A stretch of DNA of 5,270 nucleotides, from contig JAFRQC010000031.1 in NCBI GenBank assembly GCA_017428805.1, positions 1-5,270 on the forward strand. Reading direction: 5' to 3'. Positions 1 to 5,270 of the stretch are shown here, in pieces. Below the pieces are notes generated by a model. The model had not been told where the DNA came from, did no database searches, and worked only from the letters and a program-made list of their open reading frames with translations. The number at the start of each line of letters is the position of its first letter. The stretch's first letter is position 1. The DNA comes from Prevotella sp. (GTDB lineage: Bacteria > Bacteroidota > Bacteroidia > Bacteroidales > Bacteroidaceae). Position numbers and translations under genes: made by a program.

Positions 1-1
1 T

Positions 2-73
2 CGTGAGAAACTCAAACTCACGCCAGAGGAATTCCAGGAAATCGCCGCTAAGATAAGAGATGAGTTTGTCTGA
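2..73 (+). CDS. C-terminal end of an unidentified protein (partial, 5' truncated)
   Basis: The plus strand is open from the window edge to a TGA at 71-73 and encodes 23 residues, REKLKLTPEEFQEIAAKIRDEFV. The composition (charged, helix-forming, with a TPEEFQEIAAKI helix) looks like the amphipathic C-terminal helix of a cytoplasmic protein. The reading frame is supported by this protein-like composition and by its stop lying directly against the stop of the convergent manC gene, with no intergenic bases. I do not recognise the family from this fragment. The last codons lie inside the 57-90 palindrome, which probably terminates its transcript. Confidence 0.6.
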   Translation, partial: REKLKLTPEEFQEIAAKIRDEFV

Positions 74-90
74 TCAGACAAACTCATCTC
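57..90. terminator. Perfect 34-bp palindrome, putative bidirectional terminator between convergent genes
   Basis: Positions 57-73 and 74-90 are exact reverse complements, with the dyad axis between the two abutting stop codons (TGA at 71-73 on plus, TCA at 74-76 for minus). The RNA from either strand can form the same stem of about 15 bp with a tight loop around TGATCA. The downstream T-tracts are weak: ATATTT on the plus side, TTATCTTA on the minus side. Termination may therefore be inefficient or factor-assisted. The stem lies entirely inside coding sequence. Confidence 0.6.
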
Positions 91-1168
91 CATATTTCAT
101 CTGCACCTCACTGGCGTACTTCCGCACCAACGAAGAGGAATCCCCCTTCTTACAGATAAACAGCACATTGTCTTTTTCCACCACGATATAGCCTTCCAGA
201 CCGCTGATGACACCCAGTCGTCCCTTCGGCAGACAAATGATATTGTTATGGCAATCCTCCATCTCCACCTGAGAGTCGAGGATCACATTATCATCCTCCA
301 CCTTACTCATCGCCTCATAGATGGCATGCCATGTACCTAAGTCGGCCCAGCCGAAATCACATTTCATCACAAAAACATCACGCCTCTGTTCCAAAATGGC
401 ATAGTCGAGCGCCAAGTTCGGATAGCGGGGGTAGTTCTCTTCCACATACCTCATCTCCTCCTCATAAGTATAGTCAGGATTCTCAAATTTCAGATTACGC
501 AGCACAATGGGGAAGACGTCCTCGAAGCTATGGATCAGATGGCGAGCGTTAGAAATGAAGATGCCTGTGTTCCAATAGAACTCACCACTCTCCATGAACA
601 TCGTCGCAAAATCGCGCTCCGGCTTCTCCGTGAACGACTTCACCTTATAGACGTCAGGCTTGCAACTCATGTCACCCAGCTGGATATAGCCATAGCCGGG
701 TTCTGGTCGCGTCGGCTTCACACCTATCGCCAGCAGCACATCGTTCTCCGATACGTAGCCAATGCCGACGTTCATACTCTGGATAAAGCGCTCTTCGTCG
801 ATCACCATCTGATCGGAAGGAGAGACGATGATGTTGGCATCAGGATTCCGTTTCAAAATGCGCATATTCGCCCAGGCCACACTCGGAGCCGTGTTCCTGT
901 GGATGGGTTCTACGAGAATATTCTCGTCCGTCAGACAGGGCAGCTGCTCTTTCACCAACGGCAGGTATTCCTTACACGTACATATATATATATTCTCTTT
1001 GGGGAGGATTTTGCTGAAACGGTCGACCGTGGTCTGGAGCATGGTTCTCCCAGTACCAAAGAAATCCATAAACTGTTTCGGATAGGCATTCCTACTGGCT
1101 GGCCACAGGCGCCGACCCCTTCCTCCCGCGAGAATCACGCAGAAAGTTCTATTGTCTTTTATGTCCAT
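74..1168 (-). CDS. manC: Mannose-1-phosphate guanylyltransferase (GDP-mannose pyrophosphorylase)
   Basis: The 364-residue cytoplasmic enzyme joins mannose-1-phosphate and GTP to give GDP-mannose and pyrophosphate, the donor for mannosyl, fucosyl and related sugars in surface polysaccharides. Visible signatures of the nucleotidyltransferase fold are the pyrophosphorylase loop LAGGRGRRLWPASR at residues 13-26 followed by PKQF at 30-33, EPIHRNTAPS at 87-96, SPSDQ at 116-120, PGYGYI at 157-162, FTEKP at 179-183, WNTGIF at 199-204 and GWADLGTW at 273-280. The C-terminal part (about 290-364) resembles the short beta-helix-like tail of the single-function enzymes; the fused phosphomannose isomerase domain of about 470-residue ManC proteins is absent. 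The ATG at 1168 has an AT-rich leader of about 22 nt from the predicted start site and no Shine-Dalgarno, as is usual in Bacteroidota. It appears to be a single-gene unit with its own promoter. The stop abuts that of the convergent gene. Confidence 0.93.
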   Translation of the reverse strand: MDIKDNRTFCVILAGGRGRRLWPASRNAYPKQFMDFFGTGRTMLQTTVDRFSKILPKENIYICTCKEYLPLVKEQLPCLTDENILVEPIHRNTAPSVAWANMRILKRNPDANIIVSPSDQMVIDEERFIQSMNVGIGYVSENDVLLAIGVKPTRPEPGYGYIQLGDMSCKPDVYKVKSFTEKPERDFATMFMESGEFYWNTGIFISNARHLIHSFEDVFPIVLRNLKFENPDYTYEEEMRYVEENYPRYPNLALDYAILEQRRDVFVMKCDFGWADLGTWHAIYEAMSKVEDDNVILDSQVEMEDCHNNIICLPKGRLGVISGLEGYIVVEKDNVLFICKKGDSSSLVRKYASEVQMKYGDEFV

Positions 1169-1195
1169 GAAATAGATTTAGTAACATATTCGGTG

Positions 1196-1226
1196 CGAAG
1201 ATACGAAATATAATCGATATATGCAA
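1196..1226 (-). promoter_or_regulatory. Bacteroidota-type promoter of manC
   Basis: Read on the minus strand, TTG (1226-1224) is followed after 20 nt by TATCTTCG (1203-1196), a close match to the Bacteroidota primary sigma consensus TTTG / 17-20 nt / TAnnTTTG. Transcription would begin near 1190-1192 and give a leader of about 22 nt before the manC ATG. The single departure is C for T in the -7 element. Confidence 0.6.
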
Positions 1227-1253
1227 CTATTTTTATATTTTTTATCAGAATCT

Positions 1254-1284
1254 TTTGTCATTTCAGATTTTTGTATTACCTTTG
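1254..1284 (+). promoter_or_regulatory. Bacteroidota-type promoter of tRNA-Leu
   Basis: TTTG (1254-1257), a 19-nt spacer, then TACCTTTG (1277-1284) matches the Bacteroidota consensus exactly. The predicted start at about 1289-1291 lies some 7-9 nt before the mature tRNA 5' end. It is divergent from the manC promoter, with the two -33 elements only about 27 bp apart across an AT-rich stretch. Confidence 0.75.
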
Positions 1285-1297
1285 CACCCGCTAAGAG

Positions 1298-1379
1298 GCC
1301 CAGATGGCGGAATCGGTAGACGCGCTGGTCTCAAACACCAGTGGGGCAACCCGTGCCGGTTCGACCCCGGCTCTGGGTA
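1298..1379 (+). tRNA. tRNA-Leu, anticodon CAA (reads UUG)
   Basis: A complete class II tRNA folds by hand. The acceptor stem pairs 1298-1304 with 1372-1378 (the first pair is G-U). The D arm pairs GCG with CGC (1307-1309 with 1321-1323). The anticodon stem CTGGT/ACCAG (1325-1329 with 1337-1341) carries the loop CTCAAAC, giving anticodon CAA at 1332-1334. A long variable arm (GGGGCAACCC region) marks leucine or serine type. The T stem GCCGG/CCGGC (1355-1359 with 1367-1371) closes the loop TTCGACC. The discriminator is A1379, as in leucine tRNAs. CCA is not encoded and must be added after transcription. Ends could differ by one base in an automated call. Confidence 0.95.
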
Positions 1380-1394
1380 CAGGTTTCGAAGCGA

Positions 1395-1437
1395 AAGTGC
1401 TGCAAGATTTATCTTCGCAGCACTTATTTTGTGTTTA
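1395..1437 (+). terminator. Intrinsic terminator of tRNA-Leu
   Basis: AAGTGCTGC (1395-1403) pairs perfectly with GCAGCACTT (1417-1425). The stem continues across a bulged C1416 with AAGA/TCTT and a TTTA loop. The U-rich run ATTTTGTGTTTAT follows immediately. The minus-strand side is followed by TTTCGCTTC, so it could also act as a backup stop for the small leftward unit. Confidence 0.85.
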
Positions 1438-1455
1438 TATTAACTACAAACGGGA

Positions 1456-1491
1456 AGAGAGGAACTGCCCAGTTCAGGACAGTCCCTCTCT
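1456..1491 (-). terminator. Hairpin downstream of the small minus-strand ORF, putative terminator
   Basis: Positions 1456-1470 and 1477-1491 form an inverted repeat with 13 of 15 positions paired (mismatches at 1463/1484 and 1468/1479) around the 6-nt loop 1471-1476. It sits 34 nt past the stop of the minus-strand 28-codon ORF. The minus-strand sequence after it, CCCGTTTGTAGTTAAT, is only moderately T-rich, so terminator function is likely but not certain. On the plus strand it lies after the tRNA terminator, where it has no evident role. Confidence 0.5.
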
Positions 1492-1524
1492 CTCATATAC
1501 TCTAAAATACAAACGAATCCTTTT

Positions 1525-1611
1525 TTATTTGCTCATCAGTGAGACGGCCTTGGTTGCCTTGGTCTTAACCACTGAAGCGAGCGACAAAACTACAAAATTG
1601 AAGATAATCAT
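1525..1611 (-). CDS. Small hydrophobic-cationic peptide, 28 aa, hypothetical
   Basis: A minus-strand ATG at 1611-1609 opens 28 codons closed by TAA (1527-1525). The peptide begins MIIFNFVVLSLASVV (hydrophobic, residues 1-15) and ends KTKATKAVSLMSK (residues 16-28, four lysines, no acidic residue). TKA is repeated in tandem, from a 9-nt DNA repeat at 1546-1563. Support for a gene: a promoter with an exact -7 element about 60 nt upstream, GAAAGGG 7 nt before the ATG, a hairpin after the stop, and a rise in GC content that fits the ORF (about 1531-1585) within very AT-rich flanks. The profile could suit a membrane-associated small protein, but I do not recognise a family and assign no function. 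The alternative is a small non-coding RNA from the same promoter. Confidence 0.4.
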   Translation of the reverse strand: MIIFNFVVLSLASVVKTKATKAVSLMSK

Positions 1612-1676
1612 AATTAAACCCTTTCTAAATTTTAAATTGTTACCCTAAATATTTCCTTTGTTTCTTAAATCCGGTG

Positions 1677-1707
1677 CAAAGGTACAACTGTGTCCGCACA
1701 CATACAA
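1677..1707 (-). promoter_or_regulatory. Bacteroidota-type promoter facing away from malQ
   Basis: On the minus strand, TTG (1707-1705), a 20-nt spacer and TACCTTTG (1684-1677) match the Bacteroidota promoter; the -7 element is exact and the same octamer is used by the tRNA-Leu promoter. The predicted start is near 1671-1672. The only plausible target is the 28-codon ORF at 1525-1611, with a leader of about 60 nt. The spacer contains a short inverted repeat, TGTGT-CCGC-ACACA (1689-1702, plus strand), a possible regulator site. Confidence 0.6.
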
Positions 1708-1779
1708 GTTTTTGAGCCAAAAATATCCATATTCAGGCCTCTTCTTGATGTGTGTCAAACTTACACTTATTCCTGCCTT

Positions 1780-1797
1780 CATGCAATCGTTTGCATG
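1780..1797. promoter_or_regulatory. LacI-family-type palindromic operator upstream of malQ
   Basis: CATGCAATCGTTTGCATG is a palindrome with 8 of 9 base pairs matched and a central CG. That is the classical form of LacI/GalR-family operators (GCAA...CG...TTGC). Its centre lies about 155 bp before the malQ ATG and about 70 bp before the predicted malQ transcription start. It also overlaps TTTG (1790-1793), which with TATCTCCG (1811-1818) could form a weaker second promoter that a bound repressor would block. The regulator gene is not in the window. Confidence 0.5.
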
Positions 1798-1849
1798 TTT
1801 CTTTAGGCAATATCTCCGCCTATGGAGAACAACGGGGGGAAATTCTTCG

Positions 1850-1857
1850 TAATTTTG
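1850..1857 (+). promoter_or_regulatory. Putative -7 element of the malQ promoter
   Basis: TAATTTTG fits TAnnTTTG exactly and would start transcription near 1862, giving a leader of about 80 nt before malQ. No TTTG-like -33 box lies at the usual spacing, which would fit an activator-dependent promoter. A weaker alternative start lies upstream (TTTG 1790-1793, 17-nt spacer, TATCTCCG 1811-1818). Confidence 0.45.
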
Positions 1858-1919
1858 TACCTGAAAGTTCGACGCAGTCAACTTCACCTTATTAATATAT
1901 AAGCGAAAGCTACCATCAA

Positions 1920-1946
1920 ATGTCTAACAAAAACCAATTAATATGA
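1920..1946 (+). CDS. Possible leader peptide (8 codons) overlapping the malQ start
   Basis: ATG at 1920 opens MSNKNQLI and stops at TGA 1944-1946, so its stop overlaps the malQ initiation codon as ATGA. It lies in the predicted malQ leader. The arrangement would allow ribosomes to re-initiate on malQ, which has no Shine-Dalgarno of its own. Such a short ORF can arise by chance in AT-rich DNA, and nothing in the peptide suggests sensing of an amino acid. Confidence 0.2.
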   Translation: MSNKNQLI

Positions 1947-4384
1947 GAATCAACTTTCATCTGGAGTATCAGACCACTTTCGGCGAGGAGCTGATGGTGA
2001 ACATTCTGACGGACGGCAAGCCCGAAGAACACAAGATGGGAACCCTCGACGGTCTCCATTGGTCAACAGAGATCAGCAAAAACGTCAAGAACGCTGGTCA
2101 CATAGACTATTATTACAGCGTGATGCGTGGTGACAAACAGGAACGTTCGGAGTGGCTCGTGGAGCCCCACCGTCTGGAATTTGCCGCCGAGAAGGGAGTC
2201 CGCTATACGGTGTACGACCATTGGCTCGACATCCCGGAAGACTCCTTCCTCTACTCGACAGCCTTTACGGAGTGTGTGGCAGCCAGGAAACTGAACATGA
2301 GTCCGCGGACATCGTATGCCAAGACGGTACGCCTGAAGGTGCGTGCCCCACAACTGCGCAACAACGAGCGACTGGCCATCATGGGTGCTGGTGACACCTT
2401 GGGCAACTGGGAAGCCCTGAAAGCCATCGAGATGGCAGAGCACGAGAACAACGAGTGGGTGGTCAGCCTCAATGCCGATGCCCTGCCCCAGACCTTCGAG
2501 TTCAAGTTCGTAGGCCTCGACGATGAAGAAGACGTGACACCTCTCTGGGAGAACGGCGAGAACCGCAAAGTCACCCTGCCCCCAATGGAACAGGGCGAGG
2601 TCGTGGTCTATGAGTTACAGCAAGCCGACTTCCCCATCTATCCCTGGAAGGGCGCAGGTACGGTGATTACCGTCTTCTCGCTGCGCAGTGAGGGCAGTTT
2701 CGGCGTGGGTGACTTCGGCGACCTGAAACAAATGGTCGATTGGTGTGCCAAGACAAAGCAGCGCGTGTTGCAGGTGCTGCCCATCAACGATACGAACATG
2801 ACAAAGACCTGGCAGGACTCCTATCCGTATAACAGTATCAGCATCTATGCCCTGCATCCACAATACACGGACTTCCGTCAGCTGCCCCCCATCAAGGACG
2901 AGGCCAAGCGTCAGGCTTTCGAGGCCCTGCGTCAGGAACTGAACGCCCTGCCACAGATTGACTACGAACGGATGTTCACAGCCAAGATGGACTATCTGCG
3001 TGAGATCTTTGCACAGGAATGGGCCACGGTACAGCGTCGTGAGAGCTACAAGAAGTTCTTCGAACAGAACAAGGCATGGCTGGTACCCTATGCTGCTTTC
3101 TGCTATTATCGTGACCTCTACGGCACGGCCGAGTTCCCGTCATGGCCCAAGGAGGCAACCCTGCAGAACACGCAGAAATCGAGTTTCAAGAAAAAGACGG
3201 AACTCAACTTCTGGTATTTCGTGCAGTATAACCTCGATGCCCAGATGCATGAAGCCCATGTCCATGCCCGTAAGAACCGTGTGATCCTGAAGGGTGACAT
3301 CCCCATCGGCATCAGCCGAGACGGTGTGGAAGCCTGGGTGGAGCCCAAGTACTTCAACCTGAACGGTCAGGCCGGTGCGCCACCTGATGCCTTCTCTGCA
3401 GACGGGCAGAACTGGGGATTCCCCACCTACAACTGGGACGAGATGCTGAAGGACGACTGTTCGTGGTGGGTGCGCCGTTTCCGTAAGATGGCCGAGTATT
3501 TCGATGCCTATCGTATCGACCACGTGCTGGGATTCTTCCGCATCTGGGAGATTCCTGTGCCTGAGAAGTCAGGACTGATGGGACAGTTCGCACCAGCCCT
3601 CGGCATGAGCAAGGAGGAGATCGAGGCTTACGGTGTGCCGTTCAGGGACAACCTGTTCCTTGTAGACCACAAGCGCAATGACCGCTGGCATCCGCGTATC
3701 GCCGTACAGTACCAGGAAGGCTACAACCAGTTGAACGATGGTGAGAAGTACTGCTTCAACCGTCTCTACAATGACTACTTCTATCATCGCAACAACCAGT
3801 TCTGGTACACGGAGGCGATGAAGAAACTGCCCAAGCTGACGCAGGCCACCCGTATGCTCGTTTGTGCAGAAGACCTGGGTATGGTGCCCGACTGCGTGCC
3901 CTGGGTGATGAACGAATTGCGTATCCTCTCCTTAGAGATTCAGGCGATGCCCAAGGACCCGACAACACGTTTTGGCAAGCTGTCGCATAATCCCTATCGC
4001 AGCGTGGATACCATCTCTACCCACGACATGCCAACCCTGCGTCAGTGGTGGGACGAGGACGAAGAGCGTTCGCAGGCCTACTACAACACGACGTTGCGTC
4101 GTGGCGGTCCTGCACCCCGTCCGTTGCCCGGCTGGCTGGCCAAGGATATCGTGAGCCGTCACCTGACATCGCCCTCGATGCTCTGTCTCATCTCCTTCCA
4201 GGACTGGATGAGCATCGACGAGAAGCTGCGCCTGCCAGATGAGAATGGCGAGCGCATCAACATCCCAGCCAATCCCCGTCACTACTGGCGTTACCGTATG
4301 CACCTGACCATCGAGCAGCTGTTGGCAGCAGATGACCTGAACAACGAAATCAGCACATTAATTATACAAAGCGGAAGAAAATAG
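1943..4384 (+). CDS. malQ: 4-alpha-glucanotransferase (MalQ, DPE2-like: two CBM20 modules plus GH77)
   Basis: The 813-residue enzyme has no signal peptide and so should be cytoplasmic. It moves maltosyl or glucosyl units between alpha-1,4-glucans (disproportionation), feeding maltodextrin breakdown. Residues about 1-105 and 127-215 form two starch-binding CBM20-like modules; the second carries the typical LGNWEALKA (153-161). The GH77 barrel starts near 233 (PWKGAGTVITVFSLRS, GVGDFGDL 254-261, QVLPINDT 277-284, DSYPYN 292-297) and includes GDIPIGIS (451-458). The expected catalytic residues are present: nucleophile D526 in RIDH, acid/base E643 in AEDLG, and D695 in STHDM. The C-terminus (NPRHYWRYRMHL, 777-788) is intact. 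Compared with about 890-residue Bacteroidota relatives I remember, some 70-80 residues seem missing near residue 567, within the DPE2-type insertion between D526 and E643. The first gene of an operon with the GH97 gene 37 nt downstream. Confidence 0.95.
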   Translation: MRINFHLEYQTTFGEELMVNILTDGKPEEHKMGTLDGLHWSTEISKNVKNAGHIDYYYSVMRGDKQERSEWLVEPHRLEFAAEKGVRYTVYDHWLDIPEDSFLYSTAFTECVAARKLNMSPRTSYAKTVRLKVRAPQLRNNERLAIMGAGDTLGNWEALKAIEMAEHENNEWVVSLNADALPQTFEFKFVGLDDEEDVTPLWENGENRKVTLPPMEQGEVVVYELQQADFPIYPWKGAGTVITVFSLRSEGSFGVGDFGDLKQMVDWCAKTKQRVLQVLPINDTNMTKTWQDSYPYNSISIYALHPQYTDFRQLPPIKDEAKRQAFEALRQELNALPQIDYERMFTAKMDYLREIFAQEWATVQRRESYKKFFEQNKAWLVPYAAFCYYRDLYGTAEFPSWPKEATLQNTQKSSFKKKTELNFWYFVQYNLDAQMHEAHVHARKNRVILKGDIPIGISRDGVEAWVEPKYFNLNGQAGAPPDAFSADGQNWGFPTYNWDEMLKDDCSWWVRRFRKMAEYFDAYRIDHVLGFFRIWEIPVPEKSGLMGQFAPALGMSKEEIEAYGVPFRDNLFLVDHKRNDRWHPRIAVQYQEGYNQLNDGEKYCFNRLYNDYFYHRNNQFWYTEAMKKLPKLTQATRMLVCAEDLGMVPDCVPWVMNELRILSLEIQAMPKDPTTRFGKLSHNPYRSVDTISTHDMPTLRQWWDEDEERSQAYYNTTLRRGGPAPRPLPGWLAKDIVSRHLTSPSMLCLISFQDWMSIDEKLRLPDENGERINIPANPRHYWRYRMHLTIEQLLAADDLNNEISTLIIQSGRK

Positions 4385-4386
4385 CT

Positions 4387-5270
<884 letters not shown>

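Noticed and set aside
530..1213. 227-codon open frame on the plus strand
   Set aside because: It lies antisense to manC, whose motifs are unmistakable, and runs across the manC promoter. Its translation shows no recognisable domain and is rich in H, R and T as expected of a shadow frame.
1304..1648. 114-codon plus-strand open frame, and a 62-codon one at 1255-1443
   Set aside because: Both run through the tRNA-Leu gene and its terminator; their N-terminal parts are translated tRNA sequence.
1804..1828. Short inverted repeats TAGGC/GCCTA and TCTCC/GGAGA just before the malQ promoter
   Set aside because: The arms are only 5 bp long and mutually exclusive; such matches are expected by chance and there is no T-tract for a terminator.
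1658..1852. 64-codon plus-strand open frame
   Set aside because: It is complementary to regulatory elements, has no promoter or leader of its own, and looks like chance in AT-rich intergenic DNA.
1645..1887. 80-codon minus-strand open frame
   Set aside because: It covers the malQ promoter, the operator and the minus-strand promoter at 1677-1707, and its composition is not protein-like (mixed C, H, R and aromatic residues with no pattern).
1888..1903. AT-rich palindrome CTTAT-TAATAT-ATAAG in the malQ leader
   Set aside because: Five A/T-rich pairs are too weak to claim a structure or a binding site.
2063..4303. Numerous open frames of 60-127 codons on both strands inside malQ
   Set aside because: All overlap the intact malQ frame, which contains the conserved CBM20 and GH77 motifs throughout; none shows a domain or its own start signals.

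Overview
The window looks like chromosomal DNA of a Bacteroidota species, most likely Prevotella or a close relative. The grounds are promoters of the TTTG / TAnnTTTG type, AT-rich leaders without Shine-Dalgarno sequences, a DPE2-like MalQ with two N-terminal starch-binding modules, and a GH97 (SusB-type) alpha-glucosidase next to it. The genus is an inference from remembered family resemblance; no search was possible.

Layout. (1) Positions 2-73 hold the last 23 codons of an unidentified plus-strand gene. Its stop codon abuts the stop codon of a minus-strand GDP-mannose pyrophosphorylase gene (manC, 74-1168). The two stops sit at the centre of a perfect 34-bp palindrome, so both proteins end in the same four residues, DEFV. 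(2) Positions 1189-1437 carry back-to-back promoters for manC and for a tRNA-Leu(CAA) gene (1298-1379), which is followed by an intrinsic terminator. (3) Positions 1440-1942 form a roughly 500-bp AT-rich intergenic region. It is not empty: on the minus strand it has a good promoter, a 28-codon ORF and a hairpin, which together look like a small independent transcription unit. Facing the other way are a LacI-type palindromic operator, a malQ promoter and a tiny upstream ORF that overlaps the malQ start. (4) Positions 1943-5270 hold the start of a maltodextrin operon: malQ (complete, 813 codons), then 37 nt later a secreted GH97 glycosidase that runs off the window.

How the genes work together. 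The GH97 enzyme has a signal peptide and would release glucose from maltooligosaccharides in the periplasm, while MalQ would rearrange short maltodextrins in the cytoplasm. The LacI-type palindrome upstream suggests sugar-responsive control. manC supplies GDP-mannose for surface glycans and is not obviously linked to the operon.

The points most worth following are these: the start codon of the GH97 gene is enclosed by a large inverted repeat built from 8-nt units, and the same units encode the hydrophobic core of its signal peptide; the small minus-strand unit at 1456-1707; the shared palindromic end of the two convergent genes; and an apparent in-frame loss of roughly 70-80 residues in MalQ compared with relatives I remember.
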